From Pantoea sp. GD03673 (GTDB taxonomy: Bacteria > Pseudomonadota > Gammaproteobacteria > Enterobacterales > Enterobacteriaceae), in assembly GCF_029844725.1 (NCBI RefSeq), contig NZ_JAOCKJ010000008.1, positions 62,001 through 126,000 on the forward strand: a stretch of 64,000 nt of DNA, read 5' to 3'. The translations under genes and the position numbers were made by a program. The notes beneath the pieces were generated by a model. It ran no database searches and was not told where the DNA came from. It saw only the letters and a list, made by a program, of their open reading frames with translations. Below, one piece after another: positions 1 through 8,421 of this stretch. Each line of letters opens with the position of its first letter. Positions within the stretch are counted from its first letter, which is position 1.

Positions 1-2332
1 TGGTCAGCTGTTCGAGACGCACACCCGCCCGGCGGCCAAAGACGCGCTGCACCGTGCAGGGAAAACTGAACTCCTGTTGCCCGCGACGCAGCAGCAGCCA
101 GACTTTTTCATTCTCCTGCAGCGCATCCGATTCACGCAGCTCCAGCCCCACACCGCCGTCCGAATAGTCACGCAGCGTACAGGGCAGCATGTGCCCGTTT
201 TCGCGTGAAAGCGCCGCAGGCATCGCAATCTCGACCCGGTGCGCCTCACGAATCTGCCTTGCCTCAACCGAGACGGCGACCGCGCCGCCCAGAATCACCA
301 TGTTGTAGATCACCCACACCAGGCTGACCCACACCGTCAGCACTTCGTTGGCCGGACCGTGCTGCATCCGCCAGAATGCCATCGCCACACCCGCCAGATT
401 AAGCAGAACCAGCAGCATGTAAGGCCGGGTAATCACCCAGTCCAGATGCCGCTTCTCTACCAGTCCACCTTTGGCGGTCACGTTAAACTTGCCCTTGTGG
501 GGATTGATCAGTGCAACGGTGGTCGGCAGGGCGATATACCACGCCAGCACCGTTTCATAGACTTCGCTCCAGAACGAGTGCCGCCAGCGTCCCTGAATGC
601 GCGAGTTGGTCAGACTGGTGTGCAGCATATGAGGCAGCACATAGACGGCGATCGCCAGTGCCGGGGCATAGATGATGTAGGCATGGCAGAGCAGAAACGC
701 CAGCGGTGCCAGCAGGAACACCAGCCGCGGGATACCGGAGAGGAAATGCAGCATGGCGTTGGCATAACAGAGGCGCTGCACCCACTTCAGGCCTTTGCCG
801 AACAGTGGATTGTCGAGACGGAAAATCTGCACCATGCCGCGCGCCCAGCGGATACGCTGACCGATATGCGCCGACAGGCTCTCGGTTGCCAGCCCGGCCG
901 CCTGGGGAATGCGAATATAGGCGGAGGTGTAGCCGAGTCGATGCAGGCGCAGCGAGGTGTGGGCATCTTCTGTCACGGTTTCCACCGCAATACCGCCAAT
1001 CTCTTCCAGTGCGGTGCGGCGCAGAATGGCGCAGGAGCCGCAGAAGAAGGTGGCATCCCAGATGTCGTTACCATCCTGAACCAGCCCGTAGAACAGCGAG
1101 CCCTCATTGGGCGTGCGACGAAAACGCCCCAGATTGCGCTCAAACGGATCGGGCGAAAAGAAGTGATGTGGCGTCTGCAGCATTGCCAGTTGGGGGTCTT
1201 TGATAAACCAGCCCATGGTCATCTGTAAAAATGAGCGTGTCGGCACATGGTCACAGTCAAAGATCGACACAAAGTCGCTGCGGCAGTATTTTTTCAGCGC
1301 ATGGTTGATGTTACCCGCCTTGGCATGTTCGTTAGACGGACGCACCACATAATTGACGCCAATGCTGGCGGCAAATTCGCGGAATTCCGGGCGGTTGCCG
1401 TCATCGAGCAGATAGATGTTAAGGCGGTCTTTCGGCCAGTCGATGCCCAGCGCGGCATAGAGCGTCGGCCTGACCACGCTCAACGGCTCGTTATAGGTCG
1501 GCACCAGCAGATCCACCGATGGCCAGAGCGAACGGTCAGCGGGCATAGAAACCGGCTGCCGGTTAAGCGGCCACAGCGTCTGAAAATAGCCCAGCACCAG
1601 GACCACCCATGCGTAGGTTTCTGCGGCAATCAGCAGCAGACCCAGCACCAGGCTCATCGGATCATCCCAGTTCAGCGTCGAGGTGTATCGCCACCACAGA
1701 TAGCGGCAGGATACGGTCAGCGACAGCACAATCAGCATCATGGTCGGTAAGCGGCCCGGCACGCGCCGCACCACCATCGCGAGGCTCCACAGCAGCAGCA
1801 CAAAGATAAACTGCGTCATCAAATCAAAGGGCTGGCTGATACAGAGCAGCGCCAGCAGCGACGCGAACAGTCCTATTCCAATGAACAGGGCATAGCGCAT
1901 CAGGGGCGGCAATCGCTTCAGCCGCCGTTCAGCACGTGCGCCGAGCTGCTGCGCCTCTGCACGTTTAGCGCGCCTTTCCAGCCAGCGGTAGCCCTGCTGC
2001 CGCCAGCGAATCAGCGCAGTAAAGCCGTTCGCACGGGGGCGATTGTCATCCCGCGGCAGGACAACCACCAGCCACAGCGTCTGAAGCAGATAGCGCAGAA
2101 AATCGAGTGGCTGCGGACGCTCGGGCGAAATATGCGGATAGAGCCGACGGCGCTGCCGGATAATGCGCTGCCAGCCCGGCATCTCAACACGGAACAGCAT
2201 CACCGCCAGCCCGCACCAGAACAGATTAAAGGCACTGGCGAAGCGGGATGCGCCATTCCCCCGCGCAGTGGTGTAGCGACGTTGCAACGCCTGCCAGGCG
2301 GGGCCGGTCAGCAGCCAGCGCAGCGGATTCAC
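1..2332 (-). CDS. bcsA: Cellulose synthase catalytic subunit BcsA, first locus (partial, 3' end beyond window)
   Basis: Inner-membrane family 2 glycosyltransferase that polymerises UDP-glucose into cellulose and extrudes it. The frame stays open from a GTG start, overlapping the bcsQ stop by 2 nt, to the left edge (777 codons); about 95 residues are missing if it has the E. coli length (872). An N-terminal extension of ~140 residues precedes the first membrane segments. Visible motifs are DDG near residue 306, DCDH near 357, TED near 454 and QRIRW near 487, followed by the start of a PilZ domain with RxxxR (REAHR) near 693 and DYSDGG, the c-di-GMP binding signature. It is third in the bcsR-bcsQ-bcsA run, so bcsB, bcsZ and bcsC presumably follow outside the window. 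The GTG start is inferred from tight coupling and a plausible N-terminus. Confidence 0.95.
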   Translation of the reverse strand, partial: MNPLRWLLTGPAWQALQRRYTTARGNGASRFASAFNLFWCGLAVMLFRVEMPGWQRIIRQRRRLYPHISPERPQPLDFLRYLLQTLWLVVVLPRDDNRPRANGFTALIRWRQQGYRWLERRAKRAEAQQLGARAERRLKRLPPLMRYALFIGIGLFASLLALLCISQPFDLMTQFIFVLLLWSLAMVVRRVPGRLPTMMLIVLSLTVSCRYLWWRYTSTLNWDDPMSLVLGLLLIAAETYAWVVLVLGYFQTLWPLNRQPVSMPADRSLWPSVDLLVPTYNEPLSVVRPTLYAALGIDWPKDRLNIYLLDDGNRPEFREFAASIGVNYVVRPSNEHAKAGNINHALKKYCRSDFVSIFDCDHVPTRSFLQMTMGWFIKDPQLAMLQTPHHFFSPDPFERNLGRFRRTPNEGSLFYGLVQDGNDIWDATFFCGSCAILRRTALEEIGGIAVETVTEDAHTSLRLHRLGYTSAYIRIPQAAGLATESLSAHIGQRIRWARGMVQIFRLDNPLFGKGLKWVQRLCYANAMLHFLSGIPRLVFLLAPLAFLLCHAYIIYAPALAIAVYVLPHMLHTSLTNSRIQGRWRHSFWSEVYETVLAWYIALPTTVALINPHKGKFNVTAKGGLVEKRHLDWVITRPYMLLVLLNLAGVAMAFWRMQHGPANEVLTVWVSLVWVIYNMVILGGAVAVSVEARQIREAHRVEIAMPAALSRENGHMLPCTLRDYSDGGVGLELRESDALQENEKVWLLLRRGQQEFSFPCTVQRVFGRRAGVRLEQLT

Positions 2333-3048
2333 GCGCGATCGCCTTTCAGATGCAGCAACAGCCAGCTGGCCAGCGTGGTGATCTCTTCGCTGACCAGCGC
2401 ATGGGGCCGGTATTCGCCCACCGGCTGCTTCATCATCAGCGCCTCTGCCAGCGCCTCATCACGGTGAATCAGCAACGGAATCAGCGGATTGAGCGACGCC
2501 ATCCAGAGCTGATGCAGATCCTGCTGCAGGCGGCTGTTGGCATTAAACTGGTTGATCAGAAAGCGGGTCGCAGCCGGAAAACGGTGACGGCTCAGACGTA
2601 AATGGCAGTTGGCGTCGGGGGTGGTCACGCAAAGCAGACCGTCAAGCTGCGGCCAGAGCGTTTCATGCCACGGCGTTGTTTCTGCGGGCAGATCAAAAAT
2701 AATCCAGGAGTAGCGGGCGCTCAGCGCCGGTAGCGCATCCAGCAATGGCATAGCAATAGCCCCATCCTGAACGCTGACAGGTGACGAGATCAGGCCGTAG
2801 GGCAGCAGATCGGGCCCCTGCGGATAGCGCTGTGCGCTCTGCTGCCAGTCGCCGCCGTCACACAATGCCTGCATCCAGCCCTGCCCGGTGTGCACGGGCA
2901 GATTAAAGTGCGCACCCAGCTGACTGGCTGGCGAGCCGTCAATCAGCAGGACCCGCTCACCCAATGCGGTCAGCGCCCAGCCGAGGCCCGCGCAGAGAGA
3001 CGTCGTGCCGACACCGCCACGGATGCCCTGTAGCGCAATCTGCGGCAT
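2329..3048 (-). CDS. bcsQ: Cellulose biosynthesis MinD-like ATPase BcsQ, first locus
   Basis: A 239-residue SIMIBI-class ATPase of the YhjQ family. In E. coli BcsQ works with BcsR at the inner face of the synthase complex and is needed for cellulose export. The N-terminus carries a deviant Walker A, GIRGGVGTTS at residues 8-17, typical of BcsQ, followed by VLLIDGSP. It starts 1 nt inside the bcsR stop codon (TGATG arrangement) and its own TGA overlaps the GTG of bcsA, so the three genes look translationally coupled. It is divergent from, and distinct in sequence from, the second bcsQ at 17404-18207, which has a canonical KGGVGKTT motif. Confidence 0.95.
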   Translation of the reverse strand: MPQIALQGIRGGVGTTSLCAGLGWALTALGERVLLIDGSPASQLGAHFNLPVHTGQGWMQALCDGGDWQQSAQRYPQGPDLLPYGLISSPVSVQDGAIAMPLLDALPALSARYSWIIFDLPAETTPWHETLWPQLDGLLCVTTPDANCHLRLSRHRFPAATRFLINQFNANSRLQQDLHQLWMASLNPLIPLLIHRDEALAEALMMKQPVGEYRPHALVSEEITTLASWLLLHLKGDRA

Positions 3049-3245
3049 CAGTGATGACGTCCCGGCGGTGTCGTGACGGTTTCCGCTAACAGCGGCCAGC
3101 GTGCCACCACCTCTTTCAGACGATCTTCACGGGCAATATCCACATAGCTGAACGCGTGCAGTGAAAAGGCGTCACGCAGCGCGCTGATATCATCCAGAGG
3201 TTCACCGTGAGCTACGACCGGCGTATAAACATCCTGGTTTTTCAT
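3048..3245 (-). CDS. bcsR: Cellulose biosynthesis protein BcsR
   Basis: A 65-residue member of the BcsR (YhjR) family, close to the 62 residues of E. coli. The family core is recognisable: LRDAFSLHAFSYVDI followed by RWPLLAE. In E. coli BcsR forms a heterocomplex with BcsQ that stabilises the cytosolic side of the cellulose secretion machine. It is the first gene of the leftward cluster and overlaps bcsQ by one base. Its start is 201 bp from the divergent bcsE start, so both promoters must lie in that gap. No paralogue is visible in the second locus, where BcsO occupies the first position. Confidence 0.93.
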   Translation of the reverse strand: MKNQDVYTPVVAHGEPLDDISALRDAFSLHAFSYVDIAREDRLKEVVARWPLLAETVTTPPGRHH

Positions 3246-3446
3246 TTCTATTGTTCGCCACGAATAAAACAGCGTCAGAGTCAGGGACAGTTACATTTGC
3301 CCTTTTTCCGGAAAGGGGTTTCCGAAATGGGGACAATGACAAAAAAAAGGGTAAATGGCCTGTCTGCAGTAATTTTTAATTAGTCAGGTTACAACCTGTG
3401 TTGACTATAATAAACTAGCCTGGGCTGGAACAATAATGAATTCAAT
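3246..3446. promoter_or_regulatory. Divergent bcsR / bcsE promoter region
   Basis: This 201 bp gap must hold promoters for both the bcsRQA and bcsEFG units. A perfect sigma-70-type TATAAT sits at 3406-3411, 36 bp before the bcsE ATG, although no good -35 is seen at 16-18 bp. Nearer bcsR are the palindrome TTTCCGGAAA (3305-3314) and the related TTTCCGAAA (3319-3327), which could be a repeated protein-binding site. An ATG at 3436 runs into a stop after four codons and is not the bcsE start. Confidence 0.5.
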
Positions 3447-4979
3447 ATGAAAAATTCTTTTTCGCTGGGGCTGTTGCAGGTTCAGCCTGAAGTCACAACT
3501 TTGCAAAACCCCGGCTGTTATTGGGTTACCTGCGCACGTCAGCAGGATGCCCGCGTCTTTATTCGTCAGGTCATTGCGCATCAGCAATCCGTCACGCTAA
3601 TCAGCGCCGGTCAGTCGCCCCGCGAGCTGCTGACACCGGATCCGGTCAGTGGTCCCGACCGCATTCCACTTTTTTCATTGCCCGAAAATAAAAAAAGCCT
3701 GCTGCAGCTGGAACGCGATTTTTCCCGCACGCTGGGTAATAAGAATGGGCTGGTGATCTTTAGCAGCCGTTCAGCGCAATGGGATAAATTAAACGAGCCG
3801 GAATTAAGCCGCTGGATAACGCGTATCCGTCAGCTGCTGCATAAAAGAAAGATGACGCTTCTAATCGTCACGTCCGGTATCACGCAATTTAACCAGACCA
3901 ATAATCTTCAGCGTTATTTTCGCCGGATGGACGGGCTGGCTTATTTAACCTTTCAGCAGGACAGCTGGCAATATCAAATAAGCTGGTGGTACGCCGCTGA
4001 AAGACTCCTCGCCGATCGCACGCTGCGTCTGGGCTGTGAAGATGAACAATTCTTCGCCTTAAAAGAAACCCAGGAACCGCTAAGCCTGAATGATGAACAG
4101 CATTATCTGGCAGAGAAAAGCGTGCTTGAAGGTGCGCCGCCACTTTCCCGCCAGTGGCAGTTGTTCGACGACAATCAGCAGGTCTGGCTGCAGGCGCAGC
4201 AGGCCAATGCCGCCACCGTTATTTTCAGCCTGACGCACAGTGAACAGATCGGTGAACTGGCAAAAATCGTGCATAGCCTGCGCCGCACCCGCGGAAACGG
4301 ACTGAAGATTGTGGTGCGCGAGATGGGTGTCAGCCTGCGTTACAGCGACGAGCGCCTGCTGCAGGCCTGCGGTGTGAACACTATCGTGCCAACCACGGCG
4401 GCGATGTCGCGCTTTCTCACCATGCTGGAAGGGGTTCAGGGACAGCGGTTCAGTCGCCGCGTTCCCGCCAGTCTGGACGCGCTTATCGCCTCACTCCAGC
4501 CGCTGCATGAAAAGGGCTATCTGCGTCTGGATGCGTTTTGTCAGTCGGTCGGCCAGTTAATCAGCAACACGCTGCTGCCGGAAAATGATAAAGGCCTGCT
4601 GGTGGCCCTGCGCCCGGTGCCGCAGCTCTCGCCTCAGCAGGTGCTGACGCTCTGCAAACCGCGCCGCTTTGGCGATCTGGTTACGGTGCTGGAGGATCGT
4701 GTCATTCTGTTCCTCTCCTCCTGTCGTTACAACGACCTGGATAAAGCCCTGAAATTTATCTTTTCACTGCCGCATGACGAGCTGTTTGCGAACCGCATTA
4801 TCTGGTTTGAGGATAACCAGATTCTGGCTGAAATCAGCAATATCAGAAAAATGACGCCGATGGCCCTGCAGGCGCTGACGCCGCTGCCGGAGCCGGGGCG
4901 TGAATCCCGTAAGACGGCTGATCTCCCTGAACGCGCGATACCGCAGCCCATCACTTTACTGCCGGAGAAAGAATCCTGA
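3447..4979 (+). CDS. bcsE: c-di-GMP binding cellulose regulator BcsE
   Basis: A 510-residue BcsE family protein (E. coli 523). In enterobacteria BcsE binds c-di-GMP through a GIL domain and stimulates synthesis by interacting with BcsF and the BcsRQ complex. Recognisable blocks include VLEGAPPLSRQWQLF, IVHSLRRTRG, and LVALRPVP followed by CKPRRFGD, the RxGD c-di-GMP contact motif (near residues 408-411), then NRIIWFEDNQI. The first half is poorly conserved against E. coli, as usual for the family's degenerate NTPase-like and REC-like domains. Its TGA overlaps the bcsF ATG by one base, the same E-F-G order as in E. coli. Confidence 0.95.
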   Translation: MKNSFSLGLLQVQPEVTTLQNPGCYWVTCARQQDARVFIRQVIAHQQSVTLISAGQSPRELLTPDPVSGPDRIPLFSLPENKKSLLQLERDFSRTLGNKNGLVIFSSRSAQWDKLNEPELSRWITRIRQLLHKRKMTLLIVTSGITQFNQTNNLQRYFRRMDGLAYLTFQQDSWQYQISWWYAAERLLADRTLRLGCEDEQFFALKETQEPLSLNDEQHYLAEKSVLEGAPPLSRQWQLFDDNQQVWLQAQQANAATVIFSLTHSEQIGELAKIVHSLRRTRGNGLKIVVREMGVSLRYSDERLLQACGVNTIVPTTAAMSRFLTMLEGVQGQRFSRRVPASLDALIASLQPLHEKGYLRLDAFCQSVGQLISNTLLPENDKGLLVALRPVPQLSPQQVLTLCKPRRFGDLVTVLEDRVILFLSSCRYNDLDKALKFIFSLPHDELFANRIIWFEDNQILAEISNIRKMTPMALQALTPLPEPGRESRKTADLPERAIPQPITLLPEKES

Positions 4980-5176
4980 TGAACCTGATGGATTGGGTAC
5001 AGATTGCACTGCTGATTGTTTTCATTTTGCTGATTTTAAAGCCTGTCTGGCAGCAGTGGCTGCCGCGTCGCTGGAACGGCCTGCTGAACCGGCTGTTGCC
5101 TGCCCGCGCACTAAAGTCTGAAGGTTACTGGCAGCGTCAATCTCCAAAAACGGATGCAAAAATTAATGAAAAATGA
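4979..5176 (+). CDS. bcsF: Cellulose biosynthesis membrane protein BcsF
   Basis: A 65-residue single-span protein between bcsE and bcsG. Residues 1-25 (MNLMDWVQIALLIVFILLIL) form one hydrophobic segment, followed by a basic cytosolic tail. In E. coli BcsF recruits BcsE to the membrane and couples it to BcsG. The start overlaps the bcsE stop (TGATG), and the 3' end overlaps the bcsG reading frame. The identification rests on position, size and topology more than on residue motifs. Confidence 0.88.
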   Translation: MNLMDWVQIALLIVFILLILKPVWQQWLPRRWNGLLNRLLPARALKSEGYWQRQSPKTDAKINEK

Positions 5177-6833
5177 TCAACCCGCTGCGGCCCACTCTTC
5201 CCGTTTGTGGTCCTGCTGGCGCGGACTGGGCGGCTGGAATTTCTACTTCTTAGTCAAGTTCGCCCTGCTCTGGTACGGCTACCTTAACTTTCACGCCCTG
5301 AGCAATCTGGTGTTTCTCGCCTGGCTGCTGTTCCCGCTGCCGTCGGTACGCCTGCATCGCCTTCGCCACTGGGTCTCGTTACCGTTAGGTCTGGCGCTCT
5401 TCTGGCATGACACCTGGCTGCCCGGACTGAGCAGCCTTCTCAGCCAGGGCGATCAGCTGGCGGGCTTCTCGGGCGCGTACCTGCTCGATCTGGCAGACCG
5501 CTTTATTAACTGGCAGATGCTGGGTGCTCTGTTTGTACTGCTGGTTCTCTACCTGTTTATTTCCCCCTGGATTCGCATCACCGTGCTGGTCTCACTGATG
5601 ATGATCTGGCTCAACGTGCTGACGATTGCAGGCCCGGCGATGTCGCTGCTGCCAACCCGCGCCGCTACCCCGCAGGTGGTCCTGAATCAGACGCCTGCCG
5701 CCACCACCAGCCAGGCCGCTGCAGTACCGGACGGGCTCGATCAGTCAGCTGCGCCAACCAGCGCCAGCCTGACCGCCTGGCTCAGCCGGTTTTATGAAAG
5801 TGAACGCAAGCGCGTCACCCACTTCCCCGACAGCCTGCCTGCTGATTCGCAGCCGTTCGACATTCTGGTGATCAACATCTGTTCGCTCTCCTGGTCCGAT
5901 ATGGATGCGTCCCAGCTGCGTAATCATCCGCTGTGGCAGCACTTCGACATCATGCTGACCAACTATAACTCCGCGACCAGCTACAGCGGGCCAGCCGGTA
6001 TCCGCCTGCTGCGCGCCAGCTGCGGTCAGACCTCGCACAGCGACCTCTACAAGCCCACCGACTCACGCTGCTATCTGTTCGATAATCTGGCGAAGCTGGG
6101 CTTTAAAGAGCAGCTGATGATGGATCACACGGGCGTGTTCGGTAACTACCTTAAGGAGCTGCGTGAGGGGGGCGATATTCAGGCACCGCTGATGCCACAG
6201 ACGGGTATTGCGCCGGAGCTGACCTCGTTTGACAGCTCGCCGGTGTTTAACGATGCCCAGCTGATGCAGCGCTGGCTCGACGATCGCAGCAAGAGCAGCG
6301 ATGCACGCAGCGCCACCTTCTACAACCTGATTCCGCTGCACGACGGCACCCGCGACCTGGGCAGCACCAAAACGGCCCCGTGGAAGCCGCGTGCTCAGTT
6401 GCTGTTTGATCAGCTCGACGCGTTCCTCACCCAGCTGGAGAAGTCAGGCCGTCGGGTGATGGTACTGGTGGTGCCGGAGCATGGCGCTGCGCTCCAGGGG
6501 GATAAGATGCAGATGTCTGGCCTGCGGGACATTCCCAGCCCTGACATTACGCACGTGCCGGTGGGGATTAAGTTTGTTGGCATGAAAGCACCGCATCAGG
6601 GGCAGCCCCTCAATATTGATGCGCCGACCAGCCTGCTGGCGGTCTCAGAAATTGTGTCACGCGTGGTGGATGGACAGGTATTTAACGCGCCGAACGTGAA
6701 CATGGCTGTGCTGACTGACAAGCTGCCACAGACCCCTGTGGTGTCGGAAAACGACGGTGCGGTTGTGATGATGTATCAGGGCAAGCCCTGGATCCGGCTT
6801 AACGGCGGTGACTGGGTGCCTTACCCGCAGTAA
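5154..6833 (+). CDS. bcsG: Cellulose phosphoethanolamine transferase BcsG
   Basis: Inner-membrane enzyme that moves phosphoethanolamine from lipid onto cellulose. The reading frame gives 559 residues, the length of E. coli BcsG. The N-terminal third has several membrane spans (WRGLGGWNFYFLVKF onward), then a Thr/Pro/Ala-rich linker near residues 170-205, then the periplasmic alkaline-phosphatase-fold catalytic domain. NSATSYSGPAG contains the nucleophile serine (residue 278 with this start), RASCGQ follows, and VPEHGAAL carries a metal-binding Glu and His. The C-terminal NGGDWVPYPQ matches E. coli. A second in-frame ATG at 5166 is equally possible; neither has a clear ribosome binding site, which fits coupling to bcsF. 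It converges on bcsZ. Confidence 0.96.
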   Translation: MQKLMKNDQPAAAHSSRLWSCWRGLGGWNFYFLVKFALLWYGYLNFHALSNLVFLAWLLFPLPSVRLHRLRHWVSLPLGLALFWHDTWLPGLSSLLSQGDQLAGFSGAYLLDLADRFINWQMLGALFVLLVLYLFISPWIRITVLVSLMMIWLNVLTIAGPAMSLLPTRAATPQVVLNQTPAATTSQAAAVPDGLDQSAAPTSASLTAWLSRFYESERKRVTHFPDSLPADSQPFDILVINICSLSWSDMDASQLRNHPLWQHFDIMLTNYNSATSYSGPAGIRLLRASCGQTSHSDLYKPTDSRCYLFDNLAKLGFKEQLMMDHTGVFGNYLKELREGGDIQAPLMPQTGIAPELTSFDSSPVFNDAQLMQRWLDDRSKSSDARSATFYNLIPLHDGTRDLGSTKTAPWKPRAQLLFDQLDAFLTQLEKSGRRVMVLVVPEHGAALQGDKMQMSGLRDIPSPDITHVPVGIKFVGMKAPHQGQPLNIDAPTSLLAVSEIVSRVVDGQVFNAPNVNMAVLTDKLPQTPVVSENDGAVVMMYQGKPWIRLNGGDWVPYPQ

Positions 6834-6874
6834 CGGGTGACCCGGGTCAGGCACGGGCACGGCAGTGAAGAGCG

Positions 6875-6954
6875 GGTCAGGCGTGTTTCAGCGCCTGACC
6901 GCGGTTAAGCGTGTGGCAGTCGGACGCAGAACAGCGGCCAGCGCCGCCGTTCTG
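6875..6954. terminator. Two hairpins between converging bcsG and bcsZ
   Basis: In the 128 bp gap between the stops, GGTCAGGCG (6875-6883) pairs with CGCCTGACC (6892-6900). A second, longer stem pairs CAGAAC-a-GCGGC (6927-6938) with GCCGC-c-GTTCTG (6943-6954) around a four-base loop. Neither has a strong T tract, so they may be RNA-end stabilisers or weak bidirectional terminators. Confidence 0.5.
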
Positions 6955-6961
6955 CCCGTCA

Positions 6962-7969
6962 TCAGCGCTTCTCCTGAAACGCCTGCCAGGTCAGCAACTG
7001 CAGACTGGCTGAAAAGTAGTTCTGATCCGCAGCCAGCTTATCGCTCAGATAGCCGGTTTCATTCAGCGTCAGGTCACGCACCGCCAGCAGACCGCCCTCA
7101 AGATGGTAAGGTGCAGGCGAATTTGCCAGCACATCAAACCAGGCGGGGGTCAGCATGCGGCTGTAGCCCTGCCAGACGCGCTGAAACGGCACCAGTGCCA
7201 GGCTGTGCGGATCGTACCACCAGATGTTCAGCGGCACGCGAATCGCGTCGTAACTGAAGCGGTTTGAGTAGCCGACAGCCGGAGCAACCGAACCGTCAGC
7301 ATTCAGGGCAACCCAGTCCAGCGGCAGACCGGTTTTACCAAAGCTCAGCTTACCCAGCAGATCAAAACCGTCGTTAATCAGCTTATCCCAGACCTGCAGA
7401 TGGCTGCGCTCGCCAAACTCCCGCCACGCCTGAAACAGGAAGTACGAGGGGTTAAGCACCACATAGCTGGTTTTATTGAACCCCTGCGCGCCCGGCAGCA
7501 GGACGGTATGGCCGCCAAAGTGCGTCACATCCAGTTTGATGATGGCGCGCTGGATGCGGTCAGACGCCTGCTGGTAGCTCTCAACCTGCCATTTCTGCGC
7601 GGCACGCTGCAGCGCCCAGGCCAGCAGCACATCGCCATCGGAGGCGTTGTTTTTGTCGGCAACCGGGTTGTCACTGCCCGGCACATAGCGCCAGTAGAAA
7701 AGATCGGTCTGCGGATTACGCAACTGGGTGCGCGTCCACTGCCACAGCCTGTCAAAGGTGGCGCGATCGTTGTTGGCCACCGCCAGCAACATGCCATATC
7801 CCTGACCTTCGGTATGACTGACATTGTTATTGGCGGTGTCGGTGATGCGCCCTTCGGCGGTCATAAAACGGCTTTTAAACGTGTCCCAGCCGCTGGCACT
7901 GGCCTGTGCGCTGCAGGCCAGCAGTAAAACAGAGCAGATCCAGCCGATCCAGAGTGGCTTACGTTTCAT
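6962..7969 (-). CDS. bcsZ: Periplasmic endo-1,4-beta-glucanase BcsZ (GH8)
   Basis: Glycoside hydrolase family 8 enzyme, 335 residues (E. coli BcsZ 368), that trims cellulose chains during export. A signal peptide covers residues 1-26 (hydrophobic core WIGWICSVLLLA, then SAQASA). HTEGQGYGM carries the acid Glu54, and YDAIRVPL the base Asp241, matching E55/D243 of E. coli; NASDGDVLLAWAL is another family motif. It is the last gene of the second cluster, 8 nt after bcsD. In E. coli-type operons bcsZ lies between bcsB and bcsC, so its terminal position behind bcsD marks the BcsD-type layout. Confidence 0.95.
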   Translation of the reverse strand: MKRKPLWIGWICSVLLLACSAQASASGWDTFKSRFMTAEGRITDTANNNVSHTEGQGYGMLLAVANNDRATFDRLWQWTRTQLRNPQTDLFYWRYVPGSDNPVADKNNASDGDVLLAWALQRAAQKWQVESYQQASDRIQRAIIKLDVTHFGGHTVLLPGAQGFNKTSYVVLNPSYFLFQAWREFGERSHLQVWDKLINDGFDLLGKLSFGKTGLPLDWVALNADGSVAPAVGYSNRFSYDAIRVPLNIWWYDPHSLALVPFQRVWQGYSRMLTPAWFDVLANSPAPYHLEGGLLAVRDLTLNETGYLSDKLAADQNYFSASLQLLTWQAFQEKR

Positions 7970-7977
7970 TTCTGATC

Positions 7978-8421
7978 CTATTGATATCGATAGTGCAGCG
8001 TGCTGCCATCGTTGAGTTCAAGCGTAACCGGCACCTTTCTGCTGCCGCCCTGGCCCTGTAACCAGCCCGAAAAAAGCCCGGCGATGACCGCACCAAACGC
8101 CGCCTGCCAGTCAGCCGGGGAAAGGATGTTGTCGCCTGCCGGTAAGGCGTGATACGCAATCAGCAGCGCCTGTTCTTCCGGCTGAAGCTGCACAAAGCCC
8201 CAGTTAAACCGCGCCAGCTGCAGATTACACTCCCGCTCCAGATCCTGCACGGTGCGTGACGCGGGTAAAGGATAGCGGGTCGCCAGCGATTCACCCATCC
8301 GGTAAAGAAAGGCTTCCGCCTCCTGCTGACCGGCGTTGGCAATCATCCCGTTAATCAGCACGCTGACCAGGTCAAACCAGCCCGGCTGATAAGGATGTGA
8401 TCCTCCCGAATGCTCACTCAT
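7978..8421 (-). CDS. bcsD: Cellulose synthase subunit D (BcsD)
   Basis: A 147-residue protein matching the BcsD/AcsD family (Komagataeibacter AcsD 156 residues). The family forms a periplasmic octameric ring proposed to guide glucan chains and promote crystalline microfibrils. There is no signal peptide, as in known homologues. Sequence seen includes GWFDLVSVLINGMI near the N-terminus and DWQAAFGAVIAGLFSGW towards the C-terminus. The ATG overlaps the bcsC stop in an ATGA arrangement. Its presence defines this locus as the BcsD-containing type, unlike the E. coli-type bcsRQA cluster to the left. Confidence 0.9.
   Translation of the reverse strand: MSEHSGGSHPYQPGWFDLVSVLINGMIANAGQQEAEAFLYRMGESLATRYPLPASRTVQDLERECNLQLARFNWGFVQLQPEEQALLIAYHALPAGDNILSPADWQAAFGAVIAGLFSGWLQGQGGSRKVPVTLELNDGSTLHYRYQ

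Noticed and set aside
239..1228. Long plus-strand open frame opposite bcsA
   Set aside because: It is a shadow of the GC-rich bcsA frame on the minus strand, which carries all the catalytic motifs; the antisense protein has no family features.
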